Source: an uncultured Bacteroides sp. (GTDB lineage Bacteria > Bacteroidota > Bacteroidia > Bacteroidales > Bacteroidaceae). Taken from it: a DNA stretch of 40,144 nucleotides. Where the stretch lies: contig CANPJW010000024.1 in assembly GCA_947574505.1 (NCBI GenBank), positions 1 through 40,144 of the forward strand. The letters are read 5' to 3'. The position numbers and the translations under genes are program-made. The notes below the pieces were generated by a model. The model had not been told where the DNA came from. It ran no database searches and saw only the letters and a list, made by a program, of their open reading frames with translations. Positions 1 through 7,814 of this stretch are shown one piece after another (the first letter of the stretch is position 1; each line of letters opens with the position of its first letter).

Positions 1-54
1 TGGATGGAGCTCTTTTCAATTAGAATACAGCGCACTTTTCAATTAGTATCTACA
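1..54. mobile_element. Probable terminal end of an IS21-like insertion sequence (partial, runs off left edge)
   Basis: The 12-mer CTTTTCAATTAG occurs twice, at 12-23 and 35-46, with a 23-base period. Read on the minus strand the segment begins TGTAGATACTAATTGAAAAG at 54. Multiple short repeats near a TG..CA terminus are characteristic of IS21-family ends. The segment starts exactly where the adjacent HAD coding sequence stops making sense, which fits an insertion at about position 55. The transposase genes would lie to the left, outside the window, so the family assignment is inference. Confidence 0.4.
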
Positions 55-154
55 GAGTAACATAGGGAGTTACTGCCTTTTTTAAGGCTTTGAGGCACAT
101 GGGAATTGTATCTCCGATTGTACCGTCTAAGTCAAAGGCTACTAATTTAATCAT
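50..154 (-). pseudogene. HAD-family phosphatase, 5' fragment truncated by insertion
   Basis: Reading leftward from the ATG at 154 gives 34 residues and then a TAG at 50-52. The N-terminus contains the HAD motif I, FDLDGT (residues 7-12), with the nucleophilic Asp8 and Asp10, followed by the start of the cap helix. A working HAD hydrolase has about 200 to 230 residues, so motifs II to IV are missing. The last residues and the stop come from the presumed IS end at 1-54. The gene starts 4 bases after the acetyltransferase stop, so the two formed an operon; the intact enzyme was probably a phosphoglycolate- or sugar-phosphatase-like HAD protein. The fragment is certainly too short to be active. 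Confidence 0.75.
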
Positions 155-158
155 AACC

Positions 159-755
159 TTACATTTGATTGATTTTCCGTATCACCCGGCAAGGATTTCC
201 TACCGCCAAGCTATTTGCCGGAATATCTTTGGTTACAACACTTCCTGCACCAATCACACATTTTTGCCCTATTGTCACTCCCGGTAAAATAATTACTCCA
301 CCGCCAATCCAGCAGCCATCCTCTATCATGACAGGGAGGGCAAAAGTTCGACGGACATACTTACAGCCATCCGGGGTTTCTGTCAATACAAGTCGTTCAT
401 TAAACTCTACCGAGTGAGTTGCCGTATAGATTTGTACATTAGGTGCTACCAGCACATTGTTCCCTATGGTAATCTTATTGCAATCGACAAATGTACAACC
501 AGTATTTACGGTGACATTATCACCGATATGTATATTGCATCCATAATCACATATAAACGAATGACCGACAGAAACATTTGCGCCTATACTTCCAAACATT
601 TCCTTTAGTACGGCATATTTTTCAGTCTTTTGTTCATACGGCAAAGAATTATATTTCATCAACAAGTGATGAGCTTTACTTTTCAAATCCATAAAAAACG
701 GGTCGTGGCAATCATACCATTCACCTGCCAAACATTTTTCCATTTCAGTTTTCAT
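159..755 (-). CDS. maa: Sugar O-acetyltransferase (maltose/galactoside acetyltransferase type)
   Basis: This 198-residue protein has the size and layout of Maa/LacA acetyltransferases. Residues 4-57 resemble the N-terminal maltose acetyltransferase helical cap. From about residue 58 the sequence shows imperfect hexapeptide repeats, the left-handed beta-helix fold, including IHIGDN, ITIGNN and the late VTIGQK and VIGAGS turns. His114 in the TATHS motif matches the catalytic histidine of the family. The enzyme would transfer acetyl from acetyl-CoA to a sugar hydroxyl in the cytoplasm; the true acceptor cannot be read from sequence. It is the first gene of a two-gene unit with the truncated HAD phosphatase and is divergent from an AraC regulator that may control it. 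Confidence 0.85.
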   Translation of the reverse strand: MKTEMEKCLAGEWYDCHDPFFMDLKSKAHHLLMKYNSLPYEQKTEKYAVLKEMFGSIGANVSVGHSFICDYGCNIHIGDNVTVNTGCTFVDCNKITIGNNVLVAPNVQIYTATHSVEFNERLVLTETPDGCKYVRRTFALPVMIEDGCWIGGGVIILPGVTIGQKCVIGAGSVVTKDIPANSLAVGNPCRVIRKINQM

Positions 756-778
756 AAGCTATAATTTTAAATATATTG

Positions 779-786
779 CAAAGTTA
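779..786 (-). promoter_or_regulatory. Probable -7 box for the acetyltransferase gene
   Basis: The minus strand reads TAACTTTG, a full match to the Bacteroidetes -7 consensus TAnnTTTG. It lies 23 bases upstream of the start codon at 755. No convincing -33 TTTG is visible at the usual spacing. Confidence 0.5.
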
Positions 787-865
787 TACCGATTTTTCGG
801 CTAATTTTAGGTATTATTTTTCGTTATTTTGGTATTAATCCGTTTTTTAGGGCTATATTTATGGC

Positions 866-1705
866 ATGAAAAGAGAAAACCTACATCAACCATTCGAAAT
901 TAGTTTTAGCGAGCTTGCCGAATCCTTGCTAAAAGAGCATGAACATACCTTTTTTGAATTAGTATATATTCTTTCAGGAACAGGCATCCAATGGATTAAC
1001 AACAATATGTTTCCTTATCATGACGGACATTTGTTTATGATTACTCCCGGAGATACGCATTCTTTCGAAATCCATACAACAACTAAGTTTGTCGACATCA
1101 AGTTTAACGACATATATATACATTCTTCTGTTTTCGGTGCTGAAAATATCCAAAGACTGGAGTTTATTCTTCAACATGCTAATCATCAACCCGGTTGTAT
1201 ACTAAGAAATAAAGTAGATAAGCTATTGGTGAAACCCATGATTGAAGCGATTATCAGGGAATATATTAACCGAAATTTATACAGCAAGGAGATTATAACA
1301 CAAATAATTAATACGATTATTATTGTGGTAGCACGCAATATCGCAATGTTCTTGCCTGAACAGGTGGATGAATGCTCTGAGGACAAATCGCTTGACATAT
1401 TGCAGTATATTCAAGCAAACATCTATAAAACAGGTAAAATCAGAGCAAAAGATATAAGCCAACATTTTGGCATTTCGGAGAATTATTTAGGACGATATAT
1501 CAAAAAACATACTAATGAAACTATGCAGCAATACATTTTAAACTACAAACTAAAGTTAGTAGAAAATAGATTATTACATAGTCAAATGAGAATTTGTGAA
1601 ATCGTTGAAGAATTGGGATTTACCGATGAGAGCCATCTTAATAAGTTTTTCAAAAAGTATAGAGGATGCAGCCCCTCTAATTTCAGAAAGAACAATTTGA
1701 AGTAA
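866..1705 (+). CDS. AraC-family transcriptional regulator with N-terminal cupin
   Basis: The 279-residue protein has the classical two-part AraC layout. Residues about 1-95 look like a small cupin sensor domain, with the HEHTFFELVYIL segment near residue 25 and a GDTHSF turn near residue 63. Residues about 180-275 form the double helix-turn-helix: the first helix pair around IRAKDISQHFGISENYLG and the second around ICEIVEELGFTDESHLNKFF, ending in the family signature GCSPSNFRK. It is transcribed away from the acetyltransferase gene, with a 110-base shared upstream region. The inferred role is sugar- or stress-responsive control of that divergent unit; the ligand is unknown. Confidence 0.88.
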   Translation: MKRENLHQPFEISFSELAESLLKEHEHTFFELVYILSGTGIQWINNNMFPYHDGHLFMITPGDTHSFEIHTTTKFVDIKFNDIYIHSSVFGAENIQRLEFILQHANHQPGCILRNKVDKLLVKPMIEAIIREYINRNLYSKEIITQIINTIIIVVARNIAMFLPEQVDECSEDKSLDILQYIQANIYKTGKIRAKDISQHFGISENYLGRYIKKHTNETMQQYILNYKLKLVENRLLHSQMRICEIVEELGFTDESHLNKFFKKYRGCSPSNFRKNNLK

Positions 1706-1754
1706 ACCATATATATATCCTTGTTTTTAGAGTTATTAAAACAATAGAAATGAC

Positions 1755-1762
1755 TATTTTTG
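1755..1762 (+). promoter_or_regulatory. Probable -7 box for the AlbA-domain regulator
   Basis: TATTTTTG matches TAnnTTTG. Transcription would begin near 1768, giving only about 8 to 14 bases before the ATG at 1777 or the alternative ATG at 1783, so the leader would be very short. Confidence 0.45.
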
Positions 1763-1776
1763 CATTATATTTATAG

Positions 1777-3156
1777 ATGTCTATGACAAATACAGAAACC
1801 ATACAATCACTTATCGATAGCGGAGAAGGCTATAATGTAGAGTTTAAAGTTCGTGTACCTTCAAAAGTTCGTGAACTAACAGAGGAAATTTGCGCTTTCG
1901 CTAATGCTGACGGAGGATATTTGCTTATCGGCGTAGATGATAACGGACAGATTATTGGTACAGGTTTGGAAAATGACAAACGTTCAGCCATTCAAGGCTC
2001 TATCAGTGAAATATCTCCAGCTCTCCATTGTGATATGTATGCGGTAAATATCGAGGATAAGACAGTTTGGGTAATTGATGTTCCATCAGGGAAAGATAAA
2101 CCTTATATATTTTCCGGTTCTATCTTTGTGCGTGAGGGAGCAAACTCACAGAAACTTCGTACTGTCGAAGAAATGCGCAGTTTCTTTCAGGAATGCAACA
2201 AAATATTTTTTGATGCTATCCCTTGTTCGTGGTTCAACATTTACACAGATGCAGATGAACAAGCGATAAAAGACTTTCGCACGGAAGCAAAGCTAAGTCC
2301 ATCGACTGCCAACAAACAGATATTTGAGAATTTGGAACTGTTTACGGATAACGGAGTAGCCAAGAATGGAACAGCCATGTTCTTTGGGAAACAACCTGAA
2401 CGAAAGTTTCCACACGCAGTAACAAGATGTGTCCTTTTCAAAGGAACAACCAAAGTATATATCATTGATGATAAAACCTTTGGCGGTCCACTATACCAAC
2501 AATATTTGCAGGCTATGGCATGGCTAGAAAGTAAACTGCAAGTAGCTTATAAAATTGAGGGAGCAGGACCAAGAGAAGAAATTTGGGAAATTCCTCTTAC
2601 TGTGTTTAAAGAAGCCATTATTAACGCTCTCTCACATCGTGATTATTACGAACAGGGAGCAACCATTACAATAGAAATGTTTGATGACCGGGTAGAGGTT
2701 TCTAATCCCGGAGGGCTTTTGCCTATCGTAGCTAAAGATTTCGGACACAAGAGCATGACACGCAACCCATTAATCTTTGGATTGTTTACCCGTATGCATT
2801 TGGTTGAAAGGGTGGCATCCGGCATTCCCCGTATGCAAGAAGCTATGAAAGAAGCCAATCTTCCTGAGCCTGATTTTCATACGGACGGGATGTTTACGGT
2901 TATATTCAAAAGAGGTATCAGTATCAAGAATGATACTGTAAATGATACTGTAAATGATACTGTAAATAGCAAGGAGAAAGAAGTTTTAAAGATAATCCAG
3001 AAATATCCTGGACTCAATTCGTCCAAGATTGCAGAATTAATAAAGAAAAGTATTCCAACAGCAAAACGCCACTTAAATTCTTTAGTTAAATCAGGTTTAA
3101 TTGAGTTTAGGGGGGCACAAAAAACGGGGGGGTATTATATTATAAATCAACAGTAA
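1777..3156 (+). CDS. AlbA_2/Schlafen-type ATP-binding protein (divergent AAA-4 family regulator)
   Basis: The 459-residue protein starts with a Schlafen AlbA_2 domain (about residues 8-130), recognised by EGYNVEFKV, EEICAFANADGGYLLIGVDD and VREGANSQ. A GHKL-like HATPase_c_4 region follows around residues 275-375 (EAIINALSHRDYYEQGA, then NPGGLLP and GIPRMQEAM). The last 60 residues form a winged helix-turn-helix, after a linker made of the repeated tetrapeptide NDTV. Proteins of this layout are annotated as RecG-like or transcriptional regulators and are common on mobile DNA; their substrate is not established. Two G-runs (6 and 7 bases, 3110-3115 and 3126-3132) sit in the last 20 codons. ATG at 1783 is an alternative start. 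Confidence 0.8.
   Translation: MSMTNTETIQSLIDSGEGYNVEFKVRVPSKVRELTEEICAFANADGGYLLIGVDDNGQIIGTGLENDKRSAIQGSISEISPALHCDMYAVNIEDKTVWVIDVPSGKDKPYIFSGSIFVREGANSQKLRTVEEMRSFFQECNKIFFDAIPCSWFNIYTDADEQAIKDFRTEAKLSPSTANKQIFENLELFTDNGVAKNGTAMFFGKQPERKFPHAVTRCVLFKGTTKVYIIDDKTFGGPLYQQYLQAMAWLESKLQVAYKIEGAGPREEIWEIPLTVFKEAIINALSHRDYYEQGATITIEMFDDRVEVSNPGGLLPIVAKDFGHKSMTRNPLIFGLFTRMHLVERVASGIPRMQEAMKEANLPEPDFHTDGMFTVIFKRGISIKNDTVNDTVNDTVNSKEKEVLKIIQKYPGLNSSKIAELIKKSIPTAKRHLNSLVKSGLIEFRGAQKTGGYYIINQQ
2929..2964 (+). repeat. Three perfect 12-bp tandem repeats in the AlbA-protein linker
   Basis: AATGATACTGTA is repeated three times without change and encodes three Asn-Asp-Thr-Val units, followed by one more Asn. 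The repeat is in frame, so gain or loss of a copy would only change the length of the linker between the ATP-binding and winged-helix domains. Confidence 0.9.
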
Positions 3157-3200
3157 GCTACATTATCATAGCATTATTAATCAATATAACTGTTTGGCAT

Positions 3201-3548
3201 ATGAATACTGATGAAACAATCAATAAAGAGGAGTTGACTTTGCAAAACACTCCTAAAGCAGTAAATTATCTTATAAATGAAATTGCTGAAATGAGAGTTT
3301 TACTTGAACATATAGAGTCACAATTAGGTTTAGGGGTTGATAAGCACAGACCTATAAATATTGAAAAAGCATGTCAAATTCTAAATCAAACTAAAAATGG
3401 CATCAATAAAATGGTCAGAAGCCGAACCATACCTCATTATATACAAGGAAACAAAGTTTATTTCTTTGAGGACGAATTAATTAAATGGGTTGAGAAGGGA
3501 CGTGTTGCTACTCTACAAGAAAAATATACATCAAAGAGAAACTACTAA
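3201..3548 (+). CDS. Excisionase-like helix-turn-helix protein (HTH_17 type)
   Basis: The 115-residue protein has a helical N-terminus (about residues 18-45) and a MerR/excisionase-like DNA-binding module from about residue 52 to 100. That module reads as IEKACQILNQTKNGINKMVR, then a wing strand PHYIQGNKVYFF and a closing helix EDELIKWVEKG. In Bacteroidales such proteins are carried by integrated elements and either act in excision or regulate neighbouring genes. It lies 44 bases after the AlbA gene and 12 bases before the next gene, so the three may be one transcript. No integrase gene is visible in the window, so an active excision role is not supported here. Confidence 0.75.
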   Translation: MNTDETINKEELTLQNTPKAVNYLINEIAEMRVLLEHIESQLGLGVDKHRPINIEKACQILNQTKNGINKMVRSRTIPHYIQGNKVYFFEDELIKWVEKGRVATLQEKYTSKRNY

Positions 3549-3560
3549 TACTCAATCAGT

Positions 3561-4757
3561 ATGGAACTGACACGCAAAGAATTATATGACTTAGTATGGT
3601 CTGAGCCAATGACAACCATATGTAAACGTTTTGGTCTTTCAGATAATGGTTTAAGAAAACGCTGTAAATCGATGAATATACCCACACCACCTTTGGGGTA
3701 TTGGGCAAAACTGAAATATGGTAAGCAAGTCACACCTCTACCGTTCCAACAAGAGGAAACAAACGCAACTCAATCAACAACACTTCAAGAAGCCAAAGAA
3801 CCTAAAGTAGAAATGGAGAAATCCGTAAATCCATACAAGCAACGTGAACTGGAAATTTGCAGTGGTGATATTTCATGCTTTAAGGTTCCAGAAGTCTTAT
3901 ATGCTAAAAATCCTCTAATAATCGACACAAAAGAAAAATTCAGACAGCGATCAGAAAATCAATATTTAAAGAAAAATCCCTATAAAAGTAAAATAAGAGA
4001 AACGTTAGACCTCTATGTTTCTGAGAATATGCTAGATAGAGCACTATCTATTTTTGATACAATTATAAAAGGCTTAATTTTTAGAGGACATAGTATTAAA
4101 TGCAAAGACAATCAGACCTATGCCATTGTTGATGGTGAGGAAATTCAAATAAGATTAACTGAAAGAAAAAAGCAAAATCCTAATAGCAGTAATCGCTGTG
4201 ATAACAATAATAATATCTTTTCTGGCGAATTACAGTTTTATATTTATCATAGTTCGAGCTTTCATAGCCCAACACTAGTTCATGATACGGCTTATACTAA
4301 AATCGAAGATAAAATAATTAGTATAGTAGCATACCTAGAGATTGAAGCAGATAATAGAAAGACAGAACGTATTGAAGCAGAAGAGAGAGAAAAGCGACGT
4401 AAAGAAGAAGAACGAAAAAGAGAAGAATTCGAAGAAGAGAAAAGAAAAGAGCTAGAAGACTTTAAAGACCTATTATACTCTGCTGAACGTTTTCGAAAAA
4501 CTAATATTTTAAGAGAATATATTAATGCATTTGAGAACCATGCAATTGAAGATGGTGAAACTGATGATGAACTGCTAGCAAAGATACAATGGGCTAGAGA
4601 GAAAGCTGATTGGCTTGATCCTTTCATAGCTAAAAAGGACAATTATCTCAATTCTTATGATATGGATCGAATATTACAGGCTGCTGTTCCAGAACGAAGC
4701 TATCGCAATTCAGGGTACTCTTTTTGGACTAAACCTTATTGGAAGAAAAAACGATAA
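3561..4757 (+). CDS. Hypothetical protein with N-terminal HTH and long charged coiled coil
   Basis: The 398-residue protein begins with a compact HTH-like segment (residues 1-55): LTRKELYDLVWSEPM, a recognition-like helix LSDNGLRKRCKSM, and then IPTPPLGYWAKL. I recognise this N-terminal pattern from uncharacterised bacterial proteins but know of no assigned function. Residues about 265-310 are almost only Glu, Lys and Arg and should form a strong coiled coil. The middle contains no motif I can name. The C-terminus ends in a Lys/Arg tail. It follows the excisionase-like gene by 12 bases and so is probably co-transcribed; a DNA-binding accessory factor of a mobile or defence locus is a guess. 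Confidence 0.65.
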   Translation: MELTRKELYDLVWSEPMTTICKRFGLSDNGLRKRCKSMNIPTPPLGYWAKLKYGKQVTPLPFQQEETNATQSTTLQEAKEPKVEMEKSVNPYKQRELEICSGDISCFKVPEVLYAKNPLIIDTKEKFRQRSENQYLKKNPYKSKIRETLDLYVSENMLDRALSIFDTIIKGLIFRGHSIKCKDNQTYAIVDGEEIQIRLTERKKQNPNSSNRCDNNNNIFSGELQFYIYHSSSFHSPTLVHDTAYTKIEDKIISIVAYLEIEADNRKTERIEAEEREKRRKEEERKREEFEEEKRKELEDFKDLLYSAERFRKTNILREYINAFENHAIEDGETDDELLAKIQWAREKADWLDPFIAKKDNYLNSYDMDRILQAAVPERSYRNSGYSFWTKPYWKKKR

Positions 4758-4785
4758 CCGTATTCAAATTATGAAGAGCAAAATA

Positions 4786-4814
4786 TTGCTTTCATATAAT
4801 AATACTTATCTTTG
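4786..4814 (+). promoter_or_regulatory. Rightward promoter-like pair with no gene behind it
   Basis: TTG at 4786-4788 and TATCTTTG at 4807-4814 are 18 bases apart, close to the Bacteroidetes -33/-7 arrangement. No credible reading frame follows before the IS element at 4983, so this may be the remains of a promoter whose gene was lost, or may drive a short RNA. Confidence 0.35.
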
Positions 4815-4982
4815 CATTCAGAAATCGTACCCAAGATACAAACTTGTGTTGAACGGTGCAAAGCTGTGAAAACCTTATTCAAGGGACTTACATCGTAGCA
4901 AAGATACAACTTACTGAAAGATAGTGTCATAACAACCCGTTTTCGGTTGCTGGTAGCACCACCTTGAAGAAAAAAAGACAGT

Positions 4983-5017
4983 AAGAAGGTGTGTCGTAAT
5001 ACACGATGCGCCTTCTT
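4983..5017 (+). terminator. Terminator-like hairpin formed by left IS end, inward facing
   Basis: AAGAAGG (4983-4989) pairs with CCTTCTT (5011-5017), with an inner stem GTGT/ACAC, and a run of Ts follows on the plus strand. This would stop transcripts entering the element from the left. Confidence 0.55.
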
Positions 5018-5050
5018 TTTTTCATTGACTATAAAAATCGACTCATTTTT

Positions 5051-6706
5051 TTAAGCTGCGATATTTTGAGGATTTCTTTGATTTATGCGTTCGCAACATC
5101 TAAATAGAACAACTGTAAGCTCATAAAACGGTCTAATCAGCCAATCCATACCTTCTTTAGTCATTTTTGCACACATCTTTTTTATATTGAAGGCAATGGC
5201 AAAGAAGGCAAAGTCCATGAAGACCTTATCCTTTCCAAAATGGCGGAAACGTTTGTAATTCATATTGTTTTTCATTTGTCCGAACACGGCTTCCGGTTCT
5301 ATGCATCTCTGTCCTCTGTGTTTCAGCCCTTCCTCTGAGCAGAGCAACTCTTTGGCTTTTTGCTTGTATTTTCTGAGTCTGTGATTCAACTCTATCGTTC
5401 TGTTCCCCTTTGCTTTAAAACATCGGCATCTTAGCGGACAGCCTTCACATCTGATGGCTCTGTACCTGGCATTTTCGCTGACATATCCGGATGCTGTTTT
5501 CACATGTCTAGTCCCTATCCTTTGCATCTTCTGTCCCATGGGGCAGATACAAAAGTCTTGTTCTTCATTGTAGTAGAAGTTTTCGGCCTTGAACGGGTCC
5601 GGTTTGAATCTCGGCCGCTGTTCCATGTGGAAGTAGTTGTACTTGACGTAGGCTTCCATACCGTTTTCTGACATGAAGCGGTAATTCTCCTCAGAACCGT
5701 AGCCGGAATCGGCAACCACCGTATGGGCCAGCCTGTCATATCTGCTTGAGAAGGATTGCAGGAAAGGTATCAGGGTCAGTGTATCCGTAGGGTTCGGGAA
5801 GAGTGCAAAGTCGGTAATGAACTGGTTCCCGGTGCCGATCTGGAGGTTGTAACCGGGCTTTGTCTGGCCGTTACGCATGGCATCCTCCTTCATTCTCATG
5901 AAAGTAGCGTCATTGTCCGTTTTGGAATAGGAATTCCTGTCCTGCAGCGTGTCCAGACGGTTGTCGTATTCCTGTAGCTTGTCCCTGTGCTCTTCCAACT
6001 CCTTCAGCTGTTTGCGTTTCTTTTTCAACGCAGTCTTTTCCTCTTTCGTGGAGGGTTCAGGAACCTGTTCGAGTGCTTGACGCAATTCTCCCGCCATTTC
6101 AGTCAGCATGACCGGAGTGAACTCAATCTCCTCATTGCTTTCCGATGAGTTCTCCTGGGCGATGACATTGTCTATCTGCCCTAGCAGGATATGTATCTTC
6201 TTCATCAGGCGTTCACGGTTCCGCTCAACCGTTTTCCGCCAGACGAAAGTATACTTATTGGCTTTGGACTCAATCTTTGTCCCGTCAATGTATTCCACAT
6301 TCAAGCTGATGAAGCCTTTGGAAGAGAGAAGGAGTACGGTTTGGGTAAACACCTCGTTGATTTCATTCTTCACCCGGTTGCGGAAACGGTTGATGGTAAT
6401 GAAATCCGGTTTCTCATATCCGGCAAGCCAGATATAATGGATGTCACGGTGAAGGAGCTTTTCGATTTTCCGGCAGGAGTAGATGTTGTTCATATAGGCA
6501 TACAGAATGACCTTGAGCATCATCCTGGGATGGTAAGGGCTGCGCCCGCATTCCTTATACAACTTCCTGAAACTTTCAAGGTTCAGGCTCTCAACCAGAG
6601 CGTCAACCATCCGAACTGGATCATGCTCTGCAATATCCTCGTCAATTCTTGGAGGAAAAAGCACTGTTTGGTTGGGATTGTAAGGACGAAAATGTATCTT
6701 TGTCAT
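5051..6706 (-). CDS. IS1182-family DDE transposase
   Basis: Using the ATG at 6706 gives 551 residues, starting MTKIHFRPYNPNQTVLFPP. The frame stays open up to 6925, but that extension crosses the right inverted repeat and is host DNA, so the internal ATG is preferred. The N-terminal third is the DUF772/InsH-type DNA-binding region (MVDALVESLNLES, ILYAYMNNIYSCRKIE). A first catalytic Asp fits VEYIDGTKIESKANKYTF, the second fits VVADSGYGSEENY, and a late Glu lies in EAVFGQMKNNMNYKRFRHFG. A long helical coiled-coil insertion and a cysteine-rich block (CEGCPLRCRCF) are seen as in this family. The frame is intact, so the element may still be active. Confidence 0.93.
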   Translation of the reverse strand: MTKIHFRPYNPNQTVLFPPRIDEDIAEHDPVRMVDALVESLNLESFRKLYKECGRSPYHPRMMLKVILYAYMNNIYSCRKIEKLLHRDIHYIWLAGYEKPDFITINRFRNRVKNEINEVFTQTVLLLSSKGFISLNVEYIDGTKIESKANKYTFVWRKTVERNRERLMKKIHILLGQIDNVIAQENSSESNEEIEFTPVMLTEMAGELRQALEQVPEPSTKEEKTALKKKRKQLKELEEHRDKLQEYDNRLDTLQDRNSYSKTDNDATFMRMKEDAMRNGQTKPGYNLQIGTGNQFITDFALFPNPTDTLTLIPFLQSFSSRYDRLAHTVVADSGYGSEENYRFMSENGMEAYVKYNYFHMEQRPRFKPDPFKAENFYYNEEQDFCICPMGQKMQRIGTRHVKTASGYVSENARYRAIRCEGCPLRCRCFKAKGNRTIELNHRLRKYKQKAKELLCSEEGLKHRGQRCIEPEAVFGQMKNNMNYKRFRHFGKDKVFMDFAFFAIAFNIKKMCAKMTKEGMDWLIRPFYELTVVLFRCCERINQRNPQNIAA

Positions 6707-6750
6707 AGTATAAAATGTTATGCTTAAAGATACAAAATCTTTAGGTAATA

Positions 6751-6784
6751 ACAAAGCCCCTGCTTGTGAAAGTCGGGGCTTTGT
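6751..6784 (-). terminator. Hairpin upstream of the transposase gene
   Basis: ACAAAGCCCC (6751-6760) and GGGGCTTTGT (6775-6784) form a perfect 10-bp stem with a 14-base loop. It lies inside the element between the right end and the transposase start. On the minus strand it would block read-through into the transposase gene; the following T-tract is weak. Confidence 0.5.
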
Positions 6785-6792
6785 GCATAAAA

Positions 6793-6824
6793 AAAGAAGG
6801 TGCGCATTTTGACACACCTTCTTT
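6793..6824 (-). terminator. Terminator-like hairpin formed by right IS end, inward facing
   Basis: AAAGAAGGTG (6793-6802) pairs with CACCTTCTTT (6815-6824). Transcripts entering from the right on the minus strand would meet the stem and then a run of seven Us (A-run 6789-6795). Confidence 0.5.
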
Positions 6825-6900
6825 ATTTTCTCACAAAACGCAAAATACAGCAATATAGACTGGATGACGAGGTATACGAGCTTTCCGCTCAATTGTAACT

Positions 6901-7238
6901 TTATCCACTTCTGACCTGCCTCCATATTTGATTAAGTCTTGGAGCAAAACTACTCCTTCCCGATATAAATCCCAATTTGATACATATTAAAAAACACTTT
7001 ATACTTGAAGCATAAAGCTGGATGAATTCATCTTTATAGAGTTCCCGAACATCTTCGGGAGCATCATCAAGAGTATAAGCAGAAAGATTCTTACGCAAAG
7101 ATTCCATATACCTGCCCACATCTTTTCCTGCGTATAGCTAGCAGGATTTAGTTTGAAAATATTTTCTCCGCTAAATGCAAGAAAGCGGTTCTGAAGTTGT
7201 TTATCATTCACACATTCTTTCTTTATAAACTCGTCAAA
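6901..7238 (-). pseudogene. Decayed, frameshifted reading frame next to the IS element
   Basis: Reading leftward, an open frame from 7238 contains ECVNDKQLQNRFLAFSGENI and continues to about 7115. There the natural continuation, GRYMESLRKNLSAYTLDDAP and DVRELYKDEFIQLYASS, lies in a different frame (7119-6901). The join at about 7110-7120 looks like a one-base frameshift. The two parts have similar helical, charged composition and read as one former protein. There is no proper start: a TGA precedes the open frame at 7239-7241. I do not recognise the family. The IS element lies immediately downstream, so the 3' part may also have been lost by that insertion or an associated deletion. Confidence 0.45.
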
Positions 7239-7313
7239 TCACCTCTAAGCTTCTACTACAACAAGTCTATTTTAGGCTGCAATATTCTCAAACTTATATA
7301 ATATACATCTTAA

Positions 7314-7814
7314 TCATCGACGAACGGCAAAAAGTTCAGCTTCAGTTTCCCAAGTACCATCCGGACGTTTTACCATACGTTGCCAACGGAATGAAGTCGT
7401 TGTAATTTCTGAAAACACCCACTGTATATTCTTCTCATTAATTTCCGTCTGAACAATCCTGTTTCCTTCTCTTTTTCCTTCCAGTTGTGTAGCCCCTCCT
7501 AATTCCGTATATAAAATATCCCATGCCTCTGTATTAGGATTATACATACGTACCGCAGTCGCATAAGCTGCATCCGGTTGATAATCTTTAATCCGTGCCT
7601 TACGCGAAGGGCAAATAAACACATCTTGAATTGCAGTCCCTTCCAGCACCCAAGCGAATATCCACTCTCCCTGAACATGTCTTTCGCCTGTTGTACCTTG
7701 GTTATCAACCCATTCAAAATCCCATTCACCGACAAACTGTCCATACAGGTTATCTTTTTCCGGTATCAAATTGCTTTTCCCTTTTGACACTAATACATTT
7801 ATAAATTCTCCCAT
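7314..7814 (-). CDS. Hypothetical protein, DUF1579/calycin-like
   Basis: The 166-residue protein has no signal peptide and no membrane segment. It contains regularly spaced aromatic beta-strand motifs: LYGQFVGEWDFEWVDNQG, VQGEWIFAWVLEGTAIQDVF, AVRMYNPNTEAWDILYT and WQRMVKRPDGTWETEAE. This pattern of Trp-rich antiparallel strands resembles the DUF1579 and lipocalin-like beta-barrel proteins of unknown function. The family assignment is from pattern only. It is a single-gene unit between the decayed ORF and the alkaline phosphatase, transcribed away from the latter. Function unknown; a small ligand-binding barrel is the best structural guess. Confidence 0.65.
   Translation of the reverse strand: MGEFINVLVSKGKSNLIPEKDNLYGQFVGEWDFEWVDNQGTTGERHVQGEWIFAWVLEGTAIQDVFICPSRKARIKDYQPDAAYATAVRMYNPNTEAWDILYTELGGATQLEGKREGNRIVQTEINEKNIQWVFSEITTTSFRWQRMVKRPDGTWETEAELFAVRR

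Larger units (their letters stand above)
4983..6823 (-). mobile_element. Complete IS1182-like insertion sequence
   Basis: The 13-bp terminal inverted repeats AAGAAGGTGTGTC (4983-4995) and its reverse complement (6811-6823) enclose a single transposase gene on the minus strand. Each end can also fold as an intrinsic terminator pointing into the element. I see no clear target duplication in the bases next to the repeats (left flank ends GACAGT, right flank begins TATTTT), so the exact boundaries may differ by a few bases. Confidence 0.8.

Noticed and set aside
6707..6925. N-terminal extension of the transposase beyond the ATG at 6706
   Set aside because: It crosses the right inverted repeat and two hairpins; family members start at MTKIHF.
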